DNA of 64,000 nt, taken from contig PYIU01000001.1 in the NCBI GenBank assembly GCA_003415625.1, positions 8,000,210-8,064,209 on the forward strand, in the 5' to 3' direction. Below, one piece after another: positions 33,389 to 44,914 of this stretch (within the stretch, counting starts at the first letter, position 1; every line of letters begins with the position of its first letter). The translations under genes and the position numbers were made by a program. Under the pieces are notes generated by a model, which was not told where the DNA came from, searched no databases, and saw only the letters and a list, made by a program, of their open reading frames with translations. The DNA comes from Aquanectria penicillioides (taxonomy: Eukaryota > Ascomycota > Sordariomycetes > Hypocreales > Nectriaceae).

Positions 33389-36006
33389 GATTCTGCCGGG
33401 TGATTGCTCCGATATCAATCTTAATAATAAACCTGCCTCGCCTTTGTAAGGCGTGCGACTCGACAAACAGGTCGCTGAAAAGCAGTGGTGGGTCAGGCCC
33501 GGGTGGCCAAACCCGCCTCCCAAGAGGCATTAGAGCCAGGAATACCCTCAGGAGTTTGAAGTTTTAATTGGCTTGGCAACATTTATTGCTGGTGCGCAGA
33601 TCATCAAGAGGATAGTTGTCTAGCCTACAGGGTAGCGTTTGTGGGCGCTGCAGCGGAGTGCGATCACATTTTACCTAGAAATTGTAATTCAAATTAAATA
33701 CTACGTTGGCTTGTTAAATGTAGATAAAATAAAAAAAGCTCCCTCTTGGTACTTTCAATTTCAACCTATATGCATCTTGAATCACTGTCACCCAAAAGCG
33801 GTATGCAAATACGGTCTGCAATACCTGTGCATAGAATTTCTACACAGAGGAGGAATGCTACCGAGTCTCGTTCACGGGAAGCTCTCTGAAGTAGGGGAAC
33901 CAAGACATCCTACGACTCTGAGAGGTAGTGTTAATATCTCAGATGCATGTCTGTCCTGGAAGGAGAGTTACTTAATATGGACGTCTCGTCGGGAGAGTCC
34001 TCGGTGCATTGGACGATGTCCACACCTCCATATTCCAGCTCAAGCGCAAGGGAGCCCAGTCCGTCTTACCAGCCATCACGAGTAAGGTACTGTGGAATAT
34101 AATTTTGATTATCTGTGGATAATGAATTAAGTGAGAAGATTCTTAAAGCATTAACGAGCGCAAGACCTGACGATGACTAGACCCGCTTGGTATGAATGAG
34201 ATGGCTTACACAAAACCATCTCGGAGGCATCATCGGGCATGTGAGATTGATTTACCCTAGGTCATATACAGAAACAGAAATTGGATTTTATGGAGAATCT
34301 CTCCGCACTTTTTATACCCAGCAAGGTCATGGAATGTTCACGCCAGCCAAATCTAGCTAACTGTCAATGCCGAGTCTAATGTCTCCAACTTACTCTACAG
34401 AGTGCTTGGTCTGGATAAGGTCTTTGCTTTCTATACACGATGCCTTTTAAGGCTAAAAATATGTAATTGCATGCCATATTACTCCTACATGTTGAAACTA
34501 TAGATATAGACGTCATATAGCCCAAGAGGATTTCACGTGAACGGGGCTGGAATCCCTGAGAACAGGTGACGTGAATTGCGGAATTCTAATCTGTACTCCA
34601 TGTAAACCTGAAACACATGAACTGACGCTTGAAGCCACTAGGGAGGTTTCAGACCCGTCAACCCCCTCTGCGGGGAATCCGGTCTTGCTAAAGAGTAGCA
34701 GAAATTGGCGAAACACGGGATCTGCGGGAAAATGGTAATTTCTCATTCTTTAGTTTCTGAATCCACGGATGATACGTAGATCCATGGCAAGAAAAAAAAA
34801 AAGCATACCAATGCTAGAATGCGAATGCTGATTTCGCTTATTCAACAAAGTTACCCTCCTCTAGCAGAGTACATGCTTACGGTCTGACTGTTCCTTTCGC
34901 CCGACTTGAGGCGAGTTAGGAGGGGTTAGAAAAAAGATCTGGTCTATCCAATTTTGTCCCTGTAAGTTATATTCTGATTGGGTTATCTTATCTGCCAATA
35001 GTTATTCACATTCCTTGATTCATGACACCTCAAGACGTTCTCAGGGCCCCTTTCCGCAATGACAATGATTCATTCCAATTTTACTCTTTCGAAGTGATCG
35101 AGTGTGCAAATTACAACTGGGTTTGCTGATCTAAGTGCAAATCTCTACTACTGATTGCGAAATGGAGGAAAACGAGTGCTCCCACAACTCCAAACTCCAA
35201 TACCACAGGCTCTGTTTGTAAGACTTGCAAGTTGTTTTGACAAAACAAATCATATTTGCATATGCAACCGATCGTGGAGCTATGGAATATAGTTGAAACT
35301 TTGCTGTAAGCAGTCAAGAGAATCGAGATGTATTTAGTTTCACTATCGGGCTCAGAAGATGGAAGATCCCGATCTTTAACGACTACATTGGGGAAAAGAA
35401 GAACTAGATCCAATTGAATCGAGATTGGTATTCGATTCGAGGACGCCTCCAACAAACGGATTTAGGCAAAAGGGTTGGTTTACTAGCAAATTGAAGAGAA
35501 TTTCTGATTAGATGTAGCGACGATTTCTCGATCACCGGGATTTATTTGCTGGTTGAATTCGGGCGATCGGCCGAAAATCCTCTTCGGATCTCGATGAAAG
35601 GATAGTCTAGCGCACGATATAAATGAAGGAGATTGTCTCAGGGGTTAGATTCATTGGGAAAATCTGACACGCCCGTCATGACGTCAAGCATTGGGAAGCA
35701 AAGAAATGGCGAAACCGAACCGGCTTCTCATTTGCGCAATTTGAGACCCTGGATCAGGAAATGGGAAGATGGAAGGAGGATCACTGATGCGCCATGGACG
35801 ATTTATTCGAGGAAGATAGAACCACAACGATTGGTAATTGGATTTATCGTGTCTATTGATTGAGGAAGAATACACTATCCGCAAGTGAGGTTGCCAAGAT
35901 AGGCAGGATTATCAAGAAGTTGATCGCATACAAAAGTACCGAATTGTCAGAGAACAGAGATGTCTCGTTTGGATAAACCACCAGAATGTAATCAACTTTC
36001 AGAAAA
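33389..36006. other. Long intergenic region, nothing recognised
   Basis: 2.6 kb, AT-rich with scattered short frames on both strands, none with a domain or intron pattern I can support. A diverged gene or another small precursor could be hidden here. Confidence 0.45.
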
Positions 36007-37463
36007 CTAAGCAGTCTCTGGCTTCATTGCAAAAACTGAACAACTGTAAAATATTAGCATTGCAACCAACAAAGGATCACGATGTACATACATTGGCCAA
36101 TACGCATGGATTTTCGGGTCATTCATATCCCTTCTGACCCCACTCAGAAATACAGTCACCTCTTCCTTAGACCAGCCGAGAATGCGGGTGAATGGTGCCA
36201 TTGTGAGAGATTCAAGCCCTGTGGCCATGTTTTCGTTATGCCAGGCACCAAGCTCCTTGTGCTTCTTATCTTTTGGCCAGCGGTTTGTCGGCCACTTGAA
36301 CCGGTTGTCCACAATGTTCACAAATCCAGCTTTGTCCAAGATGCCTTTGAAGTTGTCAAGGTCCTGGAATGGAAGTCCGGCGGTAATAGAGGCGTCATAT
36401 AGAAGCTTCATACACTTGGCAAGGGAGGAGTCCTCTTTGAGGGTGCCGTCGTCTGAAAATGCAATTACGCCGATTTCTTGTATTTCCACGTGGCCACCAG
36501 GTTTGAGATTGCTGTGACGCGTTAGAATGCTCGGGCGTATTGGAGTGCTCGTTAGGATCTTACTCGTAGATTTTGCGTAAGTATTCCGCCCAGTTCTTAA
36601 CACTAAAGTTCATCATTCTGCTGTGAATGTAATCGAATTGCTCAGGGTAGGTCCATTCTTCATCTAGGTCATCAATGATGAAACGAACATTGGGCGGAAC
36701 GCTACTAAATGTCAGATCCGTCCACATGATCAAAATAATAAGTAGGAAAAATGGTGTAGAAAACATACAAGCCCGGTTGGATAGGGGACAGATCAATGCC
36801 AATCACCTGGGTGCCATGTTAACTATAACCAGACTCGAGAATGAGCGTGCAACTCGCCTCGGCATCTGGGTGGTCATCCGCATAATCTATGGCCCAAATT
36901 CCCGTGCCAGTGCCAATATCGAGCACCCGCTTTACCTCAGTATCAGCCTTGTTGGGAGGCGCGAGGCCGAGGGAGTTGTCAAAGGTTAAGAGAAACAAAT
37001 GATGTTGTAGGTCTGGGCTGGCGAATCAGTCTTTCATAGTTGCTCCGACGAGAATGCCCGTTCGTACCTAGTCGATCGTTTTCGACTTCGTCATTTGGGA
37101 GGACGTATCCTAATGCGAGTAAGAACGTGATGGTGGATTTGAACCACTGAGCCTAGTGGTGATACTAGGACTACCATACTTCCATCCTTGTATCGGTGAT
37201 ACGTCCTTCCATTTTCCCTCCTGTAGTCTATGATAGAGCTTGAAATGCTTTGTGTTGATGACGCTACATCCTGCGGTATTGCTGCAGTCAGTGTGCTGAT
37301 TATGGCACCTCGATCAGGCGATATTTCGGTATTACCTCGCCTAGAGCAGAGTCTCGGTCATCAAGGACGGGGTTCTATGGCCATGGTAAGTTGAGATTCC
37401 ACATAGTCTATGTGGACAAACCTCTGCAGCCTCGAGAACTGGAGATGAGCGCGTTTCGGACAT
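36007..37463 (-). CDS. SAM-dependent methyltransferase 1 (LaeA/UMTA type)
   Basis: Minus-strand exons 37422-37463, 37336-37374, 37180-37270, 37068-37109, 36858-37012, 36769-36806, 36564-36701 and 36007-36511. The last contains a probable 48-nt intron (GTATGT...TTACAG) that is a multiple of three; the product is 333 aa if spliced, 349 if retained. Family blocks appear in order: SSSIIDYRRENGRTYHRYKDG, split by an intron, then YVLPNDEVENDRLDLQHHLF, the SAM motif I RVLDIGTGTGIWAIDYAD, VIGIDLSPIQPG, VPPNVRFIIDDLDEEW, NLKPGGHVEIQEIG and GAWHNENMATGLESLTMAPF. Such enzymes range from the global regulator LaeA to tailoring methyltransferases of secondary metabolism. The intron after HPDAE uses a GC donor (GCGAGT) and exon 7 has a tandem TAGTAG acceptor. 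With no stop or frameshift it looks intact. It lies 2.6 kb from the UstYa-like gene. Confidence 0.85.
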
Positions 37464-39126
37464 GGTTCTGAGGTCGTATTTGAGTGCCCGAATCAGTTTG
37501 TTGCAAACGGGTTTCAATACATTACGGGACCATCATTTCCAGAAAAAGCCGCCCCCTCGCCTTGTTTATCTACTGCACAGGGCGAGAACCAAGACAAAGC
37601 TATGCTGTCGTATGATGGAGACTACGGAACTGACTGCATGGTCGTCACCGCGTATACGGAACCAGGGTTGGCTTTGGCCAATGGCTGTGCCGCTTAGTTC
37701 GGCTAGAGGCCTAGGGTAGACACAATGGCCGAATCAACACGACGAATTGGTGATTCGACTGCATCCAGTTCATGGGTGTTTAATGCATGGGATTCATGTG
37801 GGCTACCCCGCTTGTTGTCGCGTTTCCCAGCTGGCTGGTTATGAATGGGTTTTGTCAGACGAACTTGCATCTCCTCTCCCAACCAACTCCCAATCGCGGA
37901 CTTCCCAGAAGCCCGGTCATACTTCGCTGCCGCTGCGATGTGCTCCACTGTAACCGGCTTTTGAGGAAATTTGTGGTATTCTCACCGCTATGTCCGGGTT
38001 CGCCACGATGAATGACAGTAAACTCGACCGGGTTAACTAACTTGCTACACTCACTTGGTAAATGTTTATTTCGTGGTCCTAAAGTGATCATCTTCCACTG
38101 CAACATCCACTACTAGGATCCCCAGGGTTGAATGTGACCCCCCGAAATCAGCCAAGATCTAAACGCGGATAGCTGCTGTCTCGGTTTCACATTGAGTCCG
38201 CAACAAAGTCATTTCTGTCAACCTGTCACGTCTCAAACCAGTAAATGGGATGACTCTGCCGCGGAATCGCTGATTGCGTGGCTCATGCATGTCAAACAAG
38301 AATTGACGGATTGTTGCCAGAAGACGGATTAAAAATGCCACAACCCACTACATAGCCGTGTCAATTGTCTCTTTACAGTACAAAATGGATGCCCATGGAC
38401 TTTGATAATATCTTGACTTAGTTGTGTTGTCACTAGCATAGTAGATAAGGGGAAAATTCAACACCGGATTTGTAAAGCGACGATGCCTCAAGTATCACAC
38501 CCAAGACCCTCTCATTTAGCAACGAGCTCCCTACTGGAAGCAGGCATTGTTAAATACAGTGTAACCTCACTCGTGTAAGAACTTAAAATCGTACCTGAGC
38601 GGAAAGGGAGGCTCACGTTGACCTAGCGAGCAGCCTGTTCACCTGATGCAATTGGCATATTGCACCCAATTCTGGCGTAGCTCTATTGTGCCCAGCTTAG
38701 AATGGCTACTGCGTCGCAAAGCCTTGCCAATGATGCCTCGTTTAGACCAATAGAAGCCACTATTCGGCTTGGCTTCCGCAACGTGAAACCCAATTCCTGA
38801 AACTTTCTCCATTGCACGTTTTGAAAATGACGTGGGTAATTTTTCTCCACAAAAGGGATCACAAACGAGGCCACTTCCACCAATCGGCGTACGATCGAAA
38901 CGGGATCCTGGCAATAAGCTTTAATTCAGGACCATGAAAAGAATACCGTTCTCGAATTGGACCACGGAACCACGTTTCGAAGTTCCCTGCTGGGAAGCCG
39001 GAGCTTTTCTTACAGGGTGTCATTTGGGAGCCGCCGAACATAAAATACCAGAGTGCTGCGCGGGAGCTTATTTCTGACCCTTTTCTGACGACCGGAAAAC
39101 ATTCTCGGCTTTTCCATCCTGTAACG
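37464..39126. other. Intergenic, nothing recognised
   Basis: 1.66 kb between divergent methyltransferase 1 and pectate lyase genes; no supported gene or repeat. Confidence 0.5.
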
Positions 39127-40614
39127 ATGAAAGCTTCTCTCTCGGCCATTGCACTGCTGCTGCAGGGCGTAGCAGCTCAGCTGGCTTTCCCCGGCGCGGA
39201 GGGTCTCGGACGAAACGCTGTCGGTGGACGCTATGGTGAAGTCTACAAAGTCACAAACCTCGAGTTAGTAAAACACGTATCGTTACACGTATTTCATCAA
39301 CGACGCTAACCACTTGAGGGGAATAGTGACTCTGGCACAGGCTCATTACGAGACGCGGTATCCAAGTCCAACCGTATTGTCGTATTCGAGGTCGGCGGCG
39401 TGATTGAAATTTCATCCCGTATCGTGGTCGAGTCAAACATCTACATTGCCGGTCAAACGGCTCCAGGAGGCGTACGTCTTTAGGCCCGGAACATTATCGC
39501 GCCAGGTGACTGACTAGATATTATAGGGAATTACCATTTATGGTGACGGCTGGTCGTGGTCCGATGCTGACGACTCTATTGTGCGTTACATCCGTGTGCG
39601 TATGGGACGCGGTGGGACCTCCGGCAAGGACGCCATCACCATCGCCTCGGGCAGCCGACTTATCTTCGACCATGTGAGCGTCTCATGGGGTCGCGACGAG
39701 ACCTTTTCCATCAGCGGCGATGCAGTCAACACGACCATCCAGAACAGCATCATTGCCCAGGGACTCGAAACCCACTCGTGTGGTGGTTTGATGCAGACAG
39801 ATGGTGGCATCAGCTTATTCCGAAACCTTTACATTGACAACAAGACGAGAAACCCCAAGGTCAAGGGTGTCAATGACTTCCAGAACAATGTATGTGATGC
39901 GCGAAGTGCGAAGTGGTCTAGGAGAGAAGCGCTACTGACCTGGATTCTAGGTGGTCTACAACTGGGGCGGTGGCGGTGGCTACATTGCCGGCGATAGCTC
40001 TGGACAAAGCTACGCGAACATTATCAACAACTACTTCATCTCTGGCCCCAGCACTAGCGTAACAGCTTTCACAAGGGGTAACGAGAACTTTCACGGCTGT
40101 AAGTACAACCTTCATGTTGAAACGCCGAGCTGCCAGCATGCTAACTGACTTTTGCTGTTTAGACGTCAAGGACAACTTTTACGATTCCAACAGGAACGGC
40201 GCCCTTGATGGCTCAGCCCTCTGCGAATCGTCCACTTGCTACTCCAGCATGGACTTCCAGACCACACCTTACAACTACCCTGGCCCCGCGACTCTCTACA
40301 ACGCTACCCAGGCCGTGGATGTGGTTCTGGCCGGTGTCGGCGCGTCGTTGGCCCGAGATACCGTGGACACCAAGCTCGTGGCGGAGGTGCAATCCTGGGG
40401 CACCGAGGGCGCCTTGATCTCGAATGAATCCAGCATGGGTGGACCAGGAGATATCGCCAGTGGCACTGCGCCGACTGATTCTGATGGTGACGGAATCCCC
40501 GATGCTTGGGAAACGGCGAATGGCCTCGACCCGAACGACGCAAGCGACGGAATGACAATTGCGAAGAACGGATACTCGAATTTGGAGAACTATGTGAACT
40601 CCTTGGTAGCATAA
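39127..40614 (+). CDS. Secreted pectate lyase-like protein (PL1)
   Basis: Exons 39127-39263, 39327-39471, 39527-39889, 39951-40098 and 40163-40614 give 414 aa. Signal peptide MKASLSAIALLLQGVAAQ is followed at once by the mature start LAFPGAEGLGRNAVGGRYGE, typical of the PL1 parallel beta-helix pectate lyases. Beta-helix turns are visible (DSGTGSLRDAVSKSNRIVVF, NIYIAGQTAPGG, ITIYGDG, LIFDHVSVSWGRDETFSISG, IQNSIIAQGLETHSCGGLM, VYNWGGGGGYIAGDSSG). The enzyme would cleave de-esterified pectin by beta-elimination outside the cell. The C-terminus carries a thrombospondin-3/EF-like calcium motif (DSDGDGIPDAWE...GLDPND), seen in a subset of this family. It sits between two methyltransferase genes of a putative secondary-metabolite region; functional linkage is unlikely. 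Confidence 0.88.
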
Positions 40615-40853
40615 AATAGCGGCGCAGAGCATTTGTTTGTACATATTTTATCCCTCGGGCGCAAGGATCGCCTGTACATAAGAATCTTTATCTATTCAAA
40701 CTGGATATTAGAAACATTGTGACTTCACTTTCGTAGATTCGCAGCTGGACTCGAGACCATGGAAAGCCGGTAGACTAGTAGCATATGAACTCAAAAACCC
40801 CATACACAGGATAGATATCGCGTTCATTCGACCATCCTCAACCAACTCCCACC

Positions 40854-42292
40854 TTATTCCTTGGCGCTCGGAGATTCGGGCTTCTGGCCCATCCAGAAGT
40901 AGTATTTCTCGTAAGAGTGGATGCTGGGGTTGTGCAAATCCTTTCGCGCCTCCGCCAAAAACACTTCAATCTCGGTTGGGTCCATAATCTTTCGCAAAGG
41001 CTTGGCGGCCATCGCCCCAAACATATCGCTTACGGCGTTCCTGCAGTAAAAGCCGATCAGACGCAACTTTTTGTCCTGTTATTTTGAACACATGTCAGTC
41101 AGCCTGATCTTCCACCTTTCCCTGGCCGGGCTAGGTAACCCCTTACCTTTGGCCAAGTACCGATTGGTACTTTGAGCACCTTGCAGGTCACATTGACGAA
41201 CCCAGCCTCCTCAAGAGCACCTTGCAGGTTCTCACCAGCCCTGAACTTCATGCCGAACTCCTTCACAGCCCTCTCAGCCGTGTCGAAAAACTTGGCCAAC
41301 GGGGCATCGGGCTTCATGGATCCATCGTCACAGTTGGCACGAGCATCAAGCTCTTGAATCTCGACCCATGCGCCTGGCTTCATGTGTCTAGACGGTCAAT
41401 GGTCAGCTTGGATATTCTTGCCAGCGTTCATCAACTGGGATCTTGGATGTGGCGACTGGTTAAATGGTTGACTCGACTCACTCATAAGCCTGCCTCAAGA
41501 CCTTTACCTCGTCCTTTAGCCAGGGACTAATGCATCGCATATGCACCAAGTCCCAATCGTCCCCGTGCATCCATTGATCCTCGATGTCATCCACGAGAAA
41601 CCTCAAGTTGGGCGGGACCCACATTGGCTGGATGGGGCTGAGATCCACGCCAAGGATTTCTGCACTGGGGTATTCATCGGCGACTTGAATTGGTAAGCTA
41701 AAGGGAATGCGCTCGAGAGAGAAGATAACATTGATGGGCCAACTTACTATCCACAGCCCAAATGCCCGTGCCAGTCGCCAGGTCGATGATCTTCTTGGGA
41801 TTGTCCACAATTGGTGAGAAGAATAGCTTGCCACTGGAGCAACCGTGTCAGCTAATACAGATCGGCAGTGTGATAGCTAAAACACACTCTGTAAGCTCCT
41901 GCATCATAACATGCTTCATGTTGTCACGGTTTTGTTCAGCGTCGTCATTTGGAATCGGATACCTGTTCACGTGTTAGGATGGTTCCGAATGCGCCCTTTC
42001 TTTCGCATGCAGCTTACGTCCCATGACGGTATTGGTGATACTTTTCCCATGTTAGTTTGGCTTCTATACTCATTTTCCTTATGTTCCCTCCTCAGCCTTC
42101 CCTCCAAGTCCGACTTACCCGTCTGCCGTTCTCGAAATTGTGCTGATAGATGCTGGAGGTCAGACTAGCCGAGCTAGAAGTCACCGAACTTGCGTCATAA
42201 TCTGAAGTCGCGAACTCCTCCTCCTCATCAACATGATCTCCTGGTGCGGTAGGCTCGATGGCCTCGCGAACAGCCGTGCCAGCTTCAGCCAT
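40854..42292 (-). CDS. SAM-dependent methyltransferase 2 (LaeA/UMTA type)
   Basis: Seven minus-strand exons (42119-42292, 42018-42040, 41888-41962, 41748-41833, 41482-41683, 41147-41387, 40854-41075) give 340 aa with all phases consistent. An acidic Ser-rich leader (HVDEEEEFATSDYDASS) precedes SSIYQHNFENGRRYHQYRHG, YPIPNDDAEQNRDNMKHVM and the SAM motif I KIIDLATGTGIWAVD, then ILGVDLSPIQPMWVPPNLRF, VDDIEDQW, CISPWLKDEVKVLRQAY and HMKPGAWVEIQELDARANCD. It belongs to the same broad family as methyltransferase 1 but is clearly divergent, so it is not a recent tandem duplicate. Both genes are on the minus strand, flanking the pectate lyase. Substrate is unknown; it could be a tailoring enzyme or a LaeA-like regulator. 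Confidence 0.87.
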
Positions 42293-44190
42293 TTTGAGAT
42301 TCAAACTCCGGATCACCACCATCGGAGAAGTGAGGGACCTCCGGAGGGGCCGGCTGGCTTTTCTACTCAGCCATCTGGCGGGGTTTTCAAATGCACACCC
42401 CAACCTAATCACACAAAGTTACGTGTCCCTCGGCCCGTCCCTACCAGGGGTTGTGCAAGCGAGTTCCGATGAAACCCCTGCACCATTGGTCGGTTGGCTT
42501 TTGTTGTTGGTTGGGGCCGGAAAGCCACAGCGCCCCCACCTGCTCAAATCATCGTGGCCCATGTAACCGCCGGGCTTTGTTTAGCACAACATTTTCTATC
42601 CTGATCTAGTCGAATATGTGGAGGATAAGGTTAGTGCCCGGTGCAGTGCTCGATTGCTCGAACGTGGTGCTGCCACCGAGGCGTATATGAAGCAACTTCG
42701 CCAGCCGGTGGCCCGCTCATTACGACCAGAAACAATCCAGCTTCCTCCCGGATGTTCCGCTGTCATTGGTCTCGCAAAACGAGAACTTTCGTTCATGCAG
42801 GACGAGTGCCGAGCCAGTGTCTTATCAGTCACGATGCCCGGACGTGCGAACCCTGCGGAAACCCGCACGAGCCCTAATGCTACAGCAGCATCCTAGACTA
42901 TCGTCCCATAACGGTGGTCAGGTGAACTATGACATACAAACAAAGTCAGATCAGTCAACCCTAATAGATAAAGGAAGTAATCACATTATCGAGTATAAAC
43001 CCAGCCACCTCGCGTGACTCCAGCATAAACGAGATAAAGTAGATGATGCTGGTGTCTAAACTTCATCCTTAGTCAAAGCTACTTCAGCGACAAGAAAAAG
43101 TTCGCTGATTTAACCTGGTTATCATAGATTTTGTTGATGCACGGCTTGCATTAAATAATATTCAATGTTTTTTTTCCACCTGGATCCTTTTCTTGAACTG
43201 ACTTTTCCTCCTATGCAGACCATCGCTTACTATCCACTACTAGGGGGGATCTCACTGAGAATCTGTCACGGGGGAGGGGTCGGTTTAGAGATCCCCCCTA
43301 GTACTATCTTTTGCAGCAACTGTAAGATGAAGTCTGAATTAAATCAAGTCTTCATGTCAACCGTGACGGGAGAATCCACCCCATAGGACGTGAGTGTTCT
43401 TTGAGATTCGAGATCTTTTGGTGGAACTGCCATAACCCGGGAAACCTTGGAGATAAATGCCTAGGTTACAAGTTCAACAGGCCTTTTCAATGCAGTTGCA
43501 GAGTTGAGTAATTTCGCGGTAGAAACCACGGCTTCCTCTTTCGGGGATTTCTTTTGCCCGGTACAGTACGGAGATGCGTAAATAGTGGATACGAGATGGA
43601 CATGAAGCCAGGTAGTGAAATAGAATCCTGCTCGAAGTCAGCAACGGGTCCTAGGCCCGCAACAATATGGCTGGCGCTGACAGGTTTATTAACCATCCTC
43701 CGGCGTGGGTCCATATCCTATTCTAATGTGGCGAGCAATCGGTATTACTCTATGACTATGCTATCTAGCCTTCATCATTTATGGCACAAAGAAGTCGCAC
43801 AGCACATCAATGGGCCATGCCCAACATAACCGTCTTCTCTTCACATTCTTGCAAAATATTGTCAGTAATACTTAACAACAATATACAGGACCAAATATTT
43901 GAGTGGATTATGCAGGCCAGGACACACAAAAATGGAAAGTATTCATGTATTTGTAACATCTTGACTTCCCTATAAGGCTCTTTGAAAAGTCCAGCCTAGC
44001 TATGTACGAAAGTATCCTCACTTACCCACCGTGCCTAATCTGTTATCCGTCATGTATTTATTAAAAAATTATGGACCTAGCTTCGTTTTCTTGGACTCTG
44101 CCTGACCTATTGCTCCCTCGATCCCGCTCGTGTTCAGTCTCCCTGACCCAATCCTGCACTCTTGCACATCAAGTACGCCCAAACATTGTC
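42293..44190. other. Intergenic, one long hairpin, otherwise nothing recognised
   Basis: 1.9 kb without a supported gene. A 16-bp inverted repeat with a 34-bp loop is listed at 43238-43303. Confidence 0.5.
43238..43303. repeat. Perfect 16-bp inverted repeat (hairpin)
   Basis: TACTAGGGGGGATCTC at 43238-43253 is exactly complementary to GAGATCCCCCCTAGTA at 43288-43303, leaving a G-rich 34-bp loop. It could be a very short MITE remnant or a structured DNA element; I see no convincing target duplication. Confidence 0.7.
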
Positions 44191-44914
44191 CTAAATCGCA
44201 AAGATTGCTGCAAGCAACCCCAACAAAGAAGCCCCGGTGGCCGACCCAACCAATTGGTCTGCTGCACTAGAGTGCGATGCTGAGGCAGACGCGCTGCTGG
44301 ACTCCGAAGCCGTTGTATCAGACGCAGTGTTGGAGCTAGAGGCGCCGCCAGATTTCTCAGACAGAGTACCATTGAATGGCGCTTTGGGACTTGCATTGTT
44401 TCTACTGCTTGAAGCAGCCGTCTTAAACGCTGCCAGCGTATCGGAGCCTTGATTGATAACGCCGACCATTCCTGACTGGCAATGACTATCCACTCCACAG
44501 TAGAAGAACATAGGGCTGGTGTTGTTGATAGTCACCGAGAAGTAAGACTGAGAGGGTACAGATTAGTTGACTGGTGGCTTCATGAACAATGCATGCTTAA
44601 CAATGTGAATGAACACGCATCCCGCAAGACTCAACGGGGAGGGCTTTAGTTCCTTGACTTACCTCGTCGTGCAAAGGCACAACGCCGGAATAGAACCCTC
44701 CGCTCCCAATAGGGTTACAAGGATACTTAAAATCAGCAACCACAACGCTGTGCATCGAGTTGAAATGGAATTCGACAATGTCTCCCTTGGCGGCCTTGAT
44801 AGAATCGGGGCTGTAAGTCAAGCCGCCTTTGCCAACCTCGACTTTGTGGGTCTCAGCTGATACTCTGGCGACAAACAATGCCGCTGTGGCGACGGTCAGG
44901 CTGGGGAAATGCAT
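44191..44914 (-). CDS. Secreted Ser-rich cupredoxin (probably GPI-anchored)
   Basis: Two minus-strand exons (44663-44914, 44191-44547) give 202 aa. Signal peptide MHFPSLTVATAALFVARVSA is followed by a cupredoxin-like domain: HKVEVGKGGLTYSPDSIKAA, GDIVEFHFNSMHSVVVADF, then after the intron VTINNTSPMFFYCGVDSHCQ and SGMVGVIN. His (MHSVV), Cys (YCG) and His (SHC) are at the places of type-1 copper ligands, and the second HxxG-like His/Met position is partly kept (HCQSGM). A Ser/Asn/Ala-rich tail ends in a hydrophobic C-terminus (SLLGLLAAIFAI), the signature of a GPI signal. This is the fungal extracellular serine-rich/cupredoxin family; copper binding and a wall or surface role are inferred. Confidence 0.85.

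Noticed and set aside
37115..37180. Possible tRNA: GGTTCAAATCC B-box match on the minus strand
   Set aside because: It lies inside a methyltransferase intron; no matching acceptor stem, D-arm or A-box can be folded around it.
36007..42292. The two methyltransferases as a recent tandem duplication
   Set aside because: They share family blocks but differ through most of the protein and in exon structure (8-9 versus 7 exons), so any duplication is old.
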